Positions 53,401 to 64,000 of a stretch of DNA of 64,000 bases are shown in pieces. The first letter of the stretch is position 1; every line of letters starts with the position of its first letter. The stretch is from Chenopodium formosanum (lineage: Eukaryota; Streptophyta; Magnoliopsida; Caryophyllales; Amaranthaceae): assembly GCA_024500155.1 (NCBI GenBank), contig CM044876.1, positions 9,491,001-9,555,000 on the forward strand, in the 5' to 3' direction. Made by a program: the position numbers and the translations under genes. The notes below the pieces were generated by a model, which saw only the letters and a list, made by a program, of their open reading frames with translations, was not told the origin of the DNA and searched no databases.

Positions 53401-54402
53401 TCATAAAACCATAGTCTTAAGCAACAGTACTGCCACTTTTATAGGATACACTTGATAAACAGTGAAGAGGCAAATGTTCCACACAACTAGCACATTTGGA
53501 GCTATAAAGAAACATTCCACGTTTGCAGTTATACATATAGTCCAGTTAAAATATATACTAAGTCTCCATTAGAGAGATAAAAATGAAACTAAAGAGGAAA
53601 AGCTGACCAACCTGCAATATACAGGAAATAACAAATAACCATATGGTACTTTGTAAGAAATCCAACAAGCTTAAACAATACTTTGTCTGAAGTGACAGTA
53701 TTTACAAGCCGCTGACTGAGAAATCGGCCATAGACAAACAGCATTGCAGTGAAGAAAAAGTGCCTGAAAATGTTAAATAGCACATAAAGAATAAGAATGC
53801 CATGCTTTAAACTTCTATAAACGAAATTACAGACAATTCATTAAAAACTTTCTGAAAATAAACTCTCACCAATTCAATAGCCGAAAACCAGGAAGATCTC
53901 GATCCTCTCGAACCTTCCTCAACAGATTAAACAGCTCCTTTGCCATCAGAATTTGGATCAGAATTACCATGGCACAAATATATAGATGACCCATGTAGAT
54001 GGTGAGGACAAAGGCCCCAATCATCCATAGGGTAGAATGTGTGCGGATCCACATTGACTTGTACTTGTTACGATCATTGGCAAGTAAATTCCCCCCATTT
54101 GGTTTGGTGATTTCAGCAGGAATCTAATTGGCATTAATTCACTAGTTAAAAATAATAGATAAGCTAAAGTGCCATTCAAATGCCCACACAAACTATCAAA
54201 CATGGATTTTGATGCAATTCAGTAAATATGTTAATTGAAAATTAGTTTAACTAACTACAAGGGAAGGGAAGTGAGAAAAAACAATCACTACTAAGCAGAT
54301 GGAACAAAGCATTTTTCATGTATATCGAAACGAATAATAGAAAACACATTTGAGAAATAAACCAACCTCATTGGACTGCTTACGGCGCCTGATCTTATTC
54401 AT
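46155..54402 (-). CDS. CDS: Phosphatidate cytidylyltransferase (CDP-diacylglycerol synthase), 411 aa, eleven exons
   Basis: Exons in transcript order: 54367-54402, 53870-54123, 53612-53763, 52653-52794, 50633-50789, 50172-50219, 49987-50073, 47355-47483, 47215-47271, 46392-46475 and 46155-46244 (1236 nt, phase-consistent). It makes CDP-diacylglycerol from phosphatidate and CTP, the precursor of phosphatidylinositol, PG and cardiolipin. Visible landmarks: several membrane spans (e.g. LWMIGAFVLTIYMGHLYICA, WHFFFTAMLFVYG, MVICYFLYIAGFVWFILSL), KLSPKKTWEGFIGA in exon 5, and the family signature across exons 8-9, SGFKRAFKIKD then FGDSIPGHGGITDRMD. The eukaryotic ER-type length and order fit. The start at 54402 gives MNKIRRRKQSNE; some homologues begin with a longer tail. 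Exons 5-7 recur at 62203-61409 in the right-hand duplication. Confidence 0.93.
46677..46718. repeat. 42-nt poly-A tract
   Basis: An uninterrupted A run in intron 9 of the CDP-DAG synthase gene. Confidence 0.95.
47602..47618. repeat. Poly-C tract
   Basis: A run of about 17 C followed by TCCCTCTCCCC, in intron 7 of the CDP-DAG synthase gene. Confidence 0.9.
49223..52586. repeat. Left copy of a ≥3.36-kb direct duplication
   Basis: Matches 60645-64000 base for base wherever I compared it, apart from the poly-A tract at 50453-50487 (35 A here, 27 A in the other copy). It spans part of intron 7 and exons 7, 6 and 5 of the CDP-DAG synthase gene plus much of intron 4. The copy continues beyond the right edge of the window. 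Confidence 0.97.
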
Positions 54403-57214
54403 GGATCCAATTTCACTTCTTCTTATTACAACCAATAGTTCACATACACAAGATTCCTGATAACTACCTGAAAAGGTAACCAAGTAAATCATTCATATTT
54501 GGATGGTATCTTAAATTAAGAAACAAACCTAAATAACAAAACTTGTGGAGCCATTGAACAGAACACATATATATAGAGATACAGAGAAAACAGAAATTCA
54601 AAGGATGGAAGAAAACAGACAAATGTTGTAGGCAAAAAGTGTGCTAAAAGTAAAACCCAACTAACTAAAAAAAATAAAAATAAAAAACAACACAAATATA
54701 TTAACAGCCCTTTCATTAGTCAATGTCTCCAATAATAATAAGAGAATTAAATTAACAGCTTCCACATATAACATATCAACCCAAAAAAATTAAAAAAGCA
54801 ATCTTTAATTCGAACTAAACAATTAATTAACCGAGAATAATAATTCAAATCACCCAAACTTCAGATTCAACAAAATACCCATCAAGAAATTAAGCAAAAG
54901 AACCAAAATTATGAAAAGGGTATCTCTAATTCGATATTATTGCATAATAATCAGTCGAAAACTATAAAAATCTAAGTTAAAGATTATAATTTGAAACATA
55001 ATTAGAGGAACAAAAGAACTTACCAAAGGATTACAACAGAGAGATTTGAATAAATGTTTATAAAATTGATGAAAATTAGATGAAATATGTTGAATTTACG
55101 AAATCAAAAAAGAGTGATTTGTGTATTGAAGTGACAAAGAGAGGTTGAAAATAAAAAGGTTTTTCGATTGTTGTTAGCTTACACTCTGGAGGAGGGATGT
55201 GGAGGGGGATTTTTTAATTTTAATTTATTCTTTTTGTGTGTGGGTTTGCACTTGTTTTTTTTTTTTTCCTTTTTAATTTATGATATTTTTGACACATAAT
55301 TTATGATATTTTGCATTATATGCTTTTCTCTCTCAAAAAGAAAATTATTAGTACTTTACACTATTTAAGATTCTTATTCTTGTTTTCCATCAAAAACAAA
55401 AAGTAAAAGATTCTTATATTTTGTATAACTATTTGTTCGGTTTACTTCAAAAAAATATTCTGTTAATTTGATAATATTGTTAGTTACGAGTATTTTTCAA
55501 GTCAAAACCAGTAGCTTCATTTTTGCATGTTTTTAATGTATGTTTCACCTGAATTATAAGGTGTAACTAAAAACATAGAAATTTAATAGCTATATAAATG
55601 AAAATGGATTGAGTAGGCTAAAATGTTGATGGTATTCTATTCAATGATGAGATCAATTGTCAGAGTGTGATCTAAATCTTATCAAATTGCAAACTAAACT
55701 GTAATTTTGTGATGTGTTACATATTACGGTTTCAAAATTACACTTTTGACTTTTGATCAAATTGGTGTATGATTTTGTTTTGGCTTCCAAAGTTTCTAAA
55801 ACCACACCACAAAGTGCAAACAATTTACCACTTTTATAATCTTTTAAAACTAGTGTCAGATTTATTATAATTAGAGAGAGTTGTCATCTATGCACCTGGG
55901 ATAAAAGCTTGTCTACAATCATTATAGGGGATGAAAAACGTGTATATAAATAGAGAGACGAGGAAGGAGGAGGCACGCAAATTGTTAGTCAATTCCTAAG
56001 AGAGTTGTGGCCTTAAGCCACTTTTTGAAGATTTGTAGCCTAAAGTTGCTAGCTTGTAGCTAGGAACCCCTTCAATTAAGGTTTTCAATCAAAGATTTGA
56101 TCTTCTCTATGATTTTTGTGTTGAATGTGTGTGTGAGAGCCCAGCAAAGTATGAGTCCATTATATAAGACAAGCAAAACTAGAAATTACGGTGGCATGGT
56201 GGAGAGAATACAAGTTAACCTTGCCACATATGGGTCCAATAAAGCAATAAAGCAACAATATAACATCGTTCAAACTTTCATGCTCCATTAAAGCCCCTCC
56301 TTTTTATTATTTCTTCCCCGATCTCCATCTACCTTCCAGTCTTCCACAAATAGTGGTGTCGGTGAAAGGAGGGTGGAGACTGGGGAAGGATGAAAGAGGA
56401 AGCTTCAATGGAGGAGGAAGCTGAAGCTTTGGTTAAGTCGCCTTCTGTCCAACACATCACATTTGTTGAGCAATTTATCAAATTTATACAACACATTATT
56501 GATGTGTTAGTTCCAGTAGTTATTTACGTACGCACCACTAGATTAACATACATCGTGGACCTAATTAGGGCTCCCTCAATGGGGAGTACAAGTAATCTGG
56601 AAAAACAAATGGAAGATCTTCAAGAGTAAGGATGACAAGCTTAAAATCATCAAGAAGCATAAAGCTTAGTAGTTAGTATGAAGATGAGATAATCCGAGAG
56701 GAATTAAGTGATCTTAAAGCTACTTTGACAAGTTTATTGAGCAAAATGCCTACAACGTCCAAGAAAAGATAACAGAGTCAATCCATAATGCTATCAACAC
56801 TAACAGGTCATCCATGGAGTGAAGGTATCAATTATTGTCACTCGCAGCTTAGTTTTGTTCAATGATGTTAATGTTTAAGGTTCACCGTCTTATATAGAAT
56901 GCTTTACAGCGAGACTGAAATCTAGAATAGAATCCAGAATCTGTCTTGTCTCTGCAAATGCAATCTCCTTAAATTCGGCAATCAATCTCAGATGCAATTC
57001 AAGTACCAGCCTATAATCAATTAATCATTGGTTAGCAGGTTACAAATCAAGTTATGACTGATTTGACAATCTCTGTAGGAAGAACAAAATTGGCTACCTC
57101 TATTTCTCTCTATATCAAACAACATTGTTATAACAGATATAGTACAAACAAATTGGTAAAAATAAATTTACTACTTTTAAGATGAAAAAAAAAGGCTTAG
57201 TTGGTGGAATTCTG
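54403..57214. other. 5' region of the CDP-DAG synthase gene and intergenic sequence
   Basis: The first about 750 bp should carry the 5' UTR (with an intron) and promoter of the minus-strand gene. Around 55860-56100 there is a promoter-like stretch with GTATATAAATAG. A small open frame of 79 codons lies at 56390-56629, and helix-like fragments follow to about 56780 with stops. No family was recognised. Confidence 0.45.
55930..56650 (+). other. Possible orphan transcription unit or decayed element (low confidence)
   Basis: A TATA-box-like GTATATAAATAG near 55941-55952 is followed by an unbroken leader and then ATG at 56390 opening MKEEASMEEEAEALVKSPSV, 79 codons to a stop at about 56627-56629. 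The downstream sequence in another frame reads as Lys/Glu-rich helix. It could be a real small gene, a degraded gag-like fragment or an LTR. No domain supports any of these. Confidence 0.25.
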
Positions 57215-60200
57215 TTATCTCAAGTAATACTGCCATACTACAGCTATAAAAGCCACCAATGCCACCTTGAAAATTAGCTTAGTATTAGTTGTTGATGAAG
57301 AAGAGGCTGCAGAGTTCTGATCCTGTTCCACTGGTTTTCCCCTCGATCTAGCAAACAACTTTTGCCACAGCTGATGAAGCCTGCTACTCTTCCTCTTGGC
57401 TGTTATCCATATTCAGAAGATACCGTTAGTAGGAGAGACAAAAGCTAATAAAGCACATTTTGGGAGTTACAAATCATATCCATTGAGGATGCATTAACTG
57501 CTATTGGAAGTGTTGCAAAATTATCACAGATAGAGGGGGTTTGTATGTCTCAGAAGATTAAGAAGACTTGACACAGACAAAGCAACAACTCATGCCATCT
57601 TCAGAGCGAAAAGGCAAGGAGATTAGAAACCACAAATAATCTAATTGCAGAGACATGCGATTCCAACTTCAACCATCCATACACTGGAATAGGTTGACGG
57701 TGGGAAAATAGAGAGTACAGAGAAGAGAGAAGAGGATCTTCATTTCCCTAATCTAATAATCAGGGCGTGACAATGGAATAGTCATAATTCCGTTGACCCC
57801 CCTCTCGTTTCATTCTTAAACTAATGTTCAGCCCAGCATCATTATCTCACTATGATGGCTAAATATGCCCAAGATAAAGGAGAAGCTCTTTCTCAAAGAT
57901 ATGCAGCAATTTCTCATGGCATATCTCAATTGATGCTCAATCAAATGTAACTATGATGGCCAAATAAGCCCAAGCTAAAAGGAAGAACAAAAGGGTAACT
58001 TATGGCCCATTTGGTAGGTAGTAATAAAGGGCGGTAATGGGGATGAATGTTAGTGTAATTTTGCAAGAAAAGTATCATCCCAATGTTCATAGTAATTCAA
58101 CCCCCATCCCCAAACTTGTGCTATCATAAAATTTCATTACCTCTCAATAGTCAATACCACCCTTCAAATAGTTATAAATGGCAATGAAAATTTATGAAGA
58201 AAAAGAGATACCTTCGGGTGAACTATCATTACCCTAGGCACAAGGATCTAACCAAATTACATACAAATTATTTCCTATTACTAGTTTACCACCATCCGTT
58301 ACCAACCTACCAAACAGGCCATTAGCAATTAGCAATCACACTAAACTTTACCTCATTTAAAGAAACAGCACAAGAAACTGAGGTGTATACAGACTAACAG
58401 TCCGTGCAGGCTTAGAGCTGAGATGGACAAATTACAGATATACTCCGTATATGGGAAGAATAAAAAAGATGTGTCCACTTATCCATCCACTTTTCTTGTT
58501 ATTCTTCATTAACCGTAAATTCTATTCAGGAAGGGAGGGGGAGGGATATCTTCCGTAGCTCAAAAACTCAATAACAAGTAGAAATCACATCTATATTATA
58601 GAAAACAGAATCTTTATCGAGAAATTATAGCCAAGCAATTACTGTATAATTACCTCTTTCTTCCAACAGTCTTTCCTCTTCACCAACACGCTTCCTTAGT
58701 ACATTGAGCAGGGATCCAAAATATAAAGCAAATACTGTACAAGTAATTGTGATAACATTGTAAGGCATGCTGAAGTCTGGGGTAGTTAATGGCACGAGCA
58801 AGACTTCTGTATAAGCCAGAGCAGGACTTCTCTTCTGCATTAAAAGGGAACAACCAGAAAATCAAATTCAATCAAAAAGAGAATAAAATAAAGGCACAAA
58901 AAGGAGAGGAGAGAGTACTAAAGAGTTTCGGACTACCTGCAATTTTGATAATATAGGAGACACGTTTGAACCTTCAGCAAAGCTTAGGCTTGAATGGAAA
59001 TCAGGAAAGCTAATTAGAGCTGAAGGAATATCAAAACCTTGATTGGCATCTGGAGGGTATTCATCTATGTGCAAAAATCCCTGAACATACATACAATCAT
59101 ATATCTTAATCAAGTAGCAGAAAACTCAGAAATCTAGACATCCAATAATGTTAAGCCTACAAACATCGCAACCTCTTATACCAAAAGCTACACCACAAAA
59201 ACAGAGTTTCTCTAAAAACTGAAGAAACATATCAATGGTTTTCAATGCTCATCAACTATGTAAAAGAAACATTCAGAAAGGACTCTTCAGCCATAGAAAC
59301 ATGTGAAACACTAGCCAATATTTTTTTAGCTGGTCCACTTTCCTCTGAGCTGTTTAGACTTTAGAAATTATTGTCCCATTTCTCTATGAAGTAAATTATA
59401 GTTCAAATTACGGAGTAAATTCATTCCCTTACCTTTTGCCCCTATCTCTCTCTCTTACTTTTTGGTACATCACATATTCACAAAGACACATAGCCCTTGT
59501 AGTAATAAGCTACCCTTGCCCCCACCACCGTTTAAAATTGTGTCAAAAACAAATGGAACACCTAAAATGGAGGAAGTATATAACAGTATGTCACAAACAA
59601 CCTCTGTTGCAAAATTATCACATGGGGAAAGATAAGCCGGCAACAGTTGAAATGATTGCAATTAAGTGCAAATTGTTTAGCTAGATGCGGATAGTGATAT
59701 AAAAAAGTAATCTGCTAATTTTTCCAAAGTTGTGTTTTCTTCTCAACCGTTGAAGATGACTTCAGAGTTCTGGGAGATTTTGGGGTAATTTTCACGTCAA
59801 GTAGGTAAGTTGATTCCCGAGAGGAAGACAATGCAATTTGGAGAAGTTTAAGCAAATTTTATAGAATTAAGTTTACAAATAATGTAAATAAAATTCAATA
59901 GGATTCAGAATTATATGAAGACACTAAGTGCTTCCAGCTTCTAGGATCAAATTCCAGTAATTGAGCATTTGAGCTAAGTGCATACAGCCATAAAAGTTTG
60001 CCACAGGTCATGCTACCAAATTCCAGTAATTAAGCTAAGTGCATACAGCCATAAAAGTCTGCCAAAGGTCATGCTAATTGGACATTGCTACAGGTACTTT
60101 TGTTTATAGAGGGTAGTAAAAGAAAACACAAATCGAGCTCTATGAAATTGGGCATTTTATATGAAGGATCCCTGCTCAATTGGCAAGCAAATTATGCCAA

Positions 60201-60621
60201 GGTGACACAGCGATATTTTCCTATGATAAATTACCTCTGAAGACAGATACAATTAATACAATTCGTGTATTAGTGTCACACGGAGAGGAATACATGCACA
60301 AGATGACTACACCCCGTTTATCATTTTATGAACTTAAAATTGGTTATTGTTAGCTCTGATGTCGGCTTCCACTAAAATTGACAAAGAGAAATCCATGGGA
60401 ACTCTATTTCAATATACCTAGCAATAATAGAATAACACAAAACACATAAAGCATTTCAGGCATACCTTATCAAAGTCCAAAGAAAGTGCAGCTGACTTCA
60501 TGCTGCAGGGAAATGTTAAGGCCAGCTCCAATGCTCCAGGAGAAACCTTGTCTTCAGAAGGGGATACCCGCATTTTTCTGGTGATGTTAGCAGCAGGATG
60601 GACTTGACCATTGATATATAT
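57215..60621 (-). CDS. PIGT: GPI transamidase subunit PIG-T, C-terminal exons (5' part absent)
   Basis: Exons in transcript order: 60466-60621, 58937-59080, 58654-58834 and 57215-57399 (666 nt; 221 codons plus TAA at 57215-57217). They encode the PIG-T C-terminus: NITRKMRVSPSEDKVSPGAL, LDFDKGFLHIDEYPPDANQG, VLLVPLTTPDFSMPYNVITI, then a membrane span (TCTVFALYFGSLLNVL), GEEERLLEERG, and a hydrophobic end (LIFKVALVAFIAVVWQYYL). PIG-T stabilises the ER GPI transamidase complex. The upstream exons expected right of 60621 are not there: the PIG-T intron runs only 23 bp before duplicated CDP-DAG synthase sequence begins at 60645. As it stands this is a 5'-truncated copy, or the 3' half of a chimeric gene. 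A complete PIG-T copy may lie beyond the window if the duplication is tandem. Confidence 0.87.
58003..58321. mobile_element. Harbinger-like MITE in a PIG-T intron, 319 bp
   Basis: Inverted ends TGGCCCATTTGGTAGGT (left) and TGGCCTGTTTGGTAGGT (right, reverse complement) with TTA target duplication on both sides (58000-58002 and 58322-58324). It lies in the last PIG-T intron (57400-58653) and has no coding capacity. Confidence 0.85.
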
Positions 60622-60648
60622 CTGTAATGTATGATAATACCCGCATTT
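60564..60648. repeat. 12-bp direct repeat at the duplication junction
   Basis: ATACCCGCATTT occurs at 60564-60575 inside the PIG-T exon and again at 60637-60648, exactly spanning the junction between PIG-T intron and duplicated sequence (60644/60645). It may be templated filler or microhomology at the breakpoint. Confidence 0.85.
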
Positions 60649-63600
60649 ACAAAGCTAATATTTTAGTCGAAGGGTTCTTTCATCAATACTCTCTACAATG
60701 CACCTATTGCACACTGAAATATAACAGGTCACTCGCATTCTAGCTCTCTTCATGGTTCTTAAGAGTTTGCAGAAAAAAGTGTCAATTACTTCTAGGCTTT
60801 ATGTACAGCATAATTTGCAGTGCATAGAATTTCTAATGGTATTAGAGAGTTATTACAGATGGCACAGGAAGACCAATTGTGTGCAAGAAATCCAAAGCAG
60901 CCAACTCTCAATGTCAAGATTGAACTCAAGTTGTAGGGATGACATGTAACTCAAGAGATACTGCTAGCCAAGCATGATAGAGATAAGACAGTCGTGGACA
61001 CGAGAGAGAGATCTCAAATCTTTCTGGTGTAATATATGTGATCAGCATGCAGCAGTAAGACCAAATTAGCATGAGAAGCTGCCATGGTGACATCGAAACC
61101 ACCTTTAACCAATGTATAAAAAAGCTAAGGCACACTAAAGCAATAAAGGCCCTGCTGATCCTATTCCTCTTGCGCACAGTATAAACAATTAGAAAAAGTC
61201 ATTGAAGTGGTGAGCTTCTCTGCCTCACAAAAAAGTGCTCTACACTAATTGCCTGGCAGCCTAGCGCCTAGTGTGTCCAAGGTGCGATTTCTTATACACT
61301 GCCTTTTACAATTAGGATAACCAAAGAGTAATAAACAAAAACATAAAAGCTATTTAAAGTATAAAAAATTCTGAAGCTTAGCACAGAAAATCAGTATAAA
61401 AATCTCACCCAATTTGCAATCAATCCTGGCAAGTGGTAATACTCTGGCTTGAACAGTGGTCCAGGATCACAGTGGAGCCAGCCAGTAGATAAATCCTTAT
61501 AAAAATACCAAAGACAACCAAAACAATTAGTCAGGGCATAATTTTAAATTTCAAGAAAAAAAAAAATCCGTACAAAACAAGAGAAAGATATACCTCTCTT
61601 GGACATGTTAACCACTCAAACCGACCCATGACATTTGCAAGCTGCAATAAAGTGGTCGGAATTAGTTTGTGAGACATTACTACATGGGTAAGTAATGTTA
61701 TTATGAGGTAATAATTGAGGATTATTGAAACTATTGTAATGCCCTTCACTAACATACCATAAATGCAAAAGAATTGAAAACATCAGAATCTCCACAAAGG
61801 AGATCCAACTTTATGCCAGCAGGGTAGTCTTATGCTTTTAAATGGATACAGTGCTTGCAGCATATAATCAAGCCAAAAAAAAAAAAAAAAAAAAAAAAAA
61901 AGAAGAAGAAGAAGAAGAAAGAACCATGTAAAAAGTTTTCTTGAGTCAGCTATCATGTTAAAAGTGATTACAAAAGCAGATGTTAAACTTAATCCAAAAG
62001 GTCAAAAAAGTAAAACGCATGTGGAAATTTGAAGTGGAGTACGCACCAAAAATGCAGAAATGATGGTCGTAACGGAAGCCCCAATAAAACCTTCCCAAGT
62101 TTTCTTGGGAGAAAGCTTAATCAAAGGAGTTCTCCCGAAGAAAAACCCAAATAGATAAGCAGCAATGTCATTTATGACTATAAGTGAGGCAGGAAGAAGG
62201 AACCTGCAATCATATCAAACTGAGTTATTATCCCCCATGAATAGAAAGAAAGAGAAAGAAAGCTAGTATGTAGCAGCGAATAAGTATGAAAGATGACATT
62301 TTTGTCATGGAAGCAATCAAAAAAGCACTATGAACAAAAGCCTTTACTAGATAATCTTATTTCCACATCAAATTCTTACAAAGAAGAAAAAAGCATATGA
62401 AATAGTAATAGAATATCATAATGTATAGCACCCAAAAAAATACTAAAATTTGTATATAGCATATAAATGAGCCAAAGGAACCACACTATTGCTATCTCAA
62501 CATCAAATTCAGCAAATCCCATACTCTATATGTAGATTACTAAAGACAGCGTGACGGCGTGAATAAGCTAAACATGCCCTGAATATGTCCCAAAAATATT
62601 TATTGACAATATACATCTAGTACCATTGCATCATAGCCGCACAATGTAGATATTGAATTCTTTTAAACATACAAGATTATACAACCAGCCAGCCAGGTTT
62701 GGTAAAGCAAAAGTTCAAAATTCCTTTTGCAAAATTACAAGCACTTGTGGTACAAGAAAAAAGCTGGGACCTCTAGGTTCATAAGATGTATATCAAGAAA
62801 CTTGTATTTGAGATAGTGAGGTTTCAAATCTCAGTCTCTAAATTCTAAGATTGCTGACACTTTACATTTGATTGTTTAGATTGACAAGAAGATAGAGGAT
62901 ATCGGCACCGATTTATTAGTAATGGTGATTTACAATTTCAGGATATCGTGTTCTAAAGAATGGAATGTGTGCCACTCTTCAGTACATATACAGATATATA
63001 AATTTATTGTGAAGCTTAATGTTTTGGCAATGTGATCAGTCATGCCTCTTACTATGAAAAAACAATAATAGTATAGTACCATTCTGTTAGCCTAAAGTTT
63101 AAAAAAGTGTTCCTTCTATCCCCATATAGAAGCCCCATTCACCCAAAACTCTTGTCCTTTATAAAAGTCTCATTTCACCTTTCAATTTCAATCAACCAAA
63201 CCCCGCTATCTTCCTTTCATTCACTTTAAATCAACTGAACTCCACTATCTTGTTTTTTTTTTATATCTACCTATAATCAAACAAACCCCACAATTTCTAA
63301 TTTTATTTACCTTCCTAAAACTTGTGCAAAACCCAAATGGGAATTATAATTGAGGGTTGAGGGAGAAAAATTTCTGAGTGACATGACAAGTAATTGGAAT
63401 CTTCTAAAATTTTTGAGGACATGTATCAAAGCAGTTATTCAAAAAACTTTTGTGCAAGCCTCTTTTACAGGTAATTCTATAAATTATATACTCAAATTCT
63501 ATCCACCTTCAATGGGGGCAAGTATCATTATTCTATGTTATTAGGCTTACAATAGACTACTTTGACTTATTAACAAGTCTGCAGCTCTTCATTGTGAAGT

Positions 63601-64000
63601 AGCATATAATTGGCGCATTTTGGATTTTTGGATCATGGGTCAACTGAAAAAAGGCCTGGTTATAAATTGATATATATGATACTTTCATTTGTCAATTGTC
63701 GGTGACTCGGTGTCATACAACGTGGAAATGGATTAGAGCACGTGTTCAAAAGGATAGGAGTGCTTTCCATTAAGTTCATCATGTATTAAAGCTTTAGTTA
63801 ATGGTTCTAGCTAATCCCCCATGGAAAATATATATCATCTGGTTCCTTCACCATCTAAACTCCTCTTAAGGCACCTAAAGTTATAAGATAAAGTCACTAA
63901 ACCAAAAGGACGGAACAATTCATCTTTAAACTTTTGATTAACAAAAAAGGAAAAGTACATATGATGATTTAAGCAAGGATCTCATAACCATAGGCAAAAT
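60645..64000. repeat. Right copy of the direct duplication (continues past the window)
   Basis: Matches 49223-52586 at an offset of 11422, changing to 11414 after the shorter poly-A tract (61875-61901, 27 A). The orientation is the same as the left copy. The left border is sharp: ATTTACAAAGC is shared, and the bases before it differ. Confidence 0.97.
61409..62203 (-). pseudogene. Second copy of CDP-DAG synthase exons 7, 6 and 5 (gene cut off by window and junction)
   Basis: Exons 62047-62203, 61594-61641 and 61409-61495 are identical to 50633-50789, 50172-50219 and 49987-50073, with intact splice sites and phases. Exons 8-11, including the catalytic signature, are missing: 60645 cuts the following intron and PIG-T sequence comes next on the same strand. 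Exons 1-4 would lie right of the window. It is either a 3'-truncated copy or the 5' half of a CDP-DAG synthase/PIG-T chimera; exon 7 ends in phase 0 and the next PIG-T exon starts in phase 0. Confidence 0.85.

Overview
The window is plant nuclear DNA: AT-rich, with GT-AG introns from about 90 bp to over 4 kb, long homopolymers, a Ty1/copia retrotransposon, several MITE families and a CC-NB-LRR gene. A eudicot is clear. A member of the Caryophyllales (spinach, beet or quinoa relatives) is only a guess from sequence style. Exons were assembled by hand from splice sites, reading phase and protein-family resemblance.

Layout. 568-1580 (+): last three exons of the GPI-transamidase subunit PIG-S. 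2890-10384 (-): six-exon SAM-domain protein of 203 aa with two long introns. 10385-16320: intergenic, with several non-autonomous DNA transposons. 16321-22076 (+): RPS2/RPS5-type CC-NB-LRR gene, broken by two frameshifts in the NB-ARC exon. 22247-27340: a decayed copia element (reverse orientation) joined to a tiny TRIM-like element. 27446-28122: MITE. 29516-35629 (-): ten-exon UBA plus PUB-domain protein of 319 aa. 36500-38850: Helitron-like and Stowaway-like elements. 39222-40076 (+): three-exon gene of unknown function, 217 aa. 40894-44623 (-): mitochondrial-type ribosomal protein uL4, seven exons, 280 aa. 46155-54402 (-): complete phosphatidate cytidylyltransferase (CDP-DAG synthase), eleven exons, 411 aa. 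57215-60621 (-): last four exons of the GPI-transamidase subunit PIG-T. 60645-64000: a nearly perfect second copy of 49223-52586, carrying exons 5-7 of the CDP-DAG synthase.

Main discovery candidate. The right-hand copy is in direct orientation and begins inside a PIG-T intron. This is what an 11.4-kb tandem duplication (unit 49223-60644) would give. At the junction, exon 7 of the second CDP-DAG synthase copy (ends in phase 0) lies directly upstream, on the same strand, of a PIG-T exon that starts in phase 0. Transcription from the second promoter could therefore splice an in-frame chimera: the N-terminal membrane part of CDP-DAG synthase, without its catalytic signature, fused to the C-terminal part of PIG-T. 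The only difference I found between the copies is a poly-A tract length (35 versus 27), so the duplication is either very young or an assembly artefact.

Functional links. PIG-S and PIG-T belong to the same ER complex, and CDP-DAG synthase feeds phosphatidylinositol synthesis, the lipid base of GPI anchors. The co-location is striking but may be chance.
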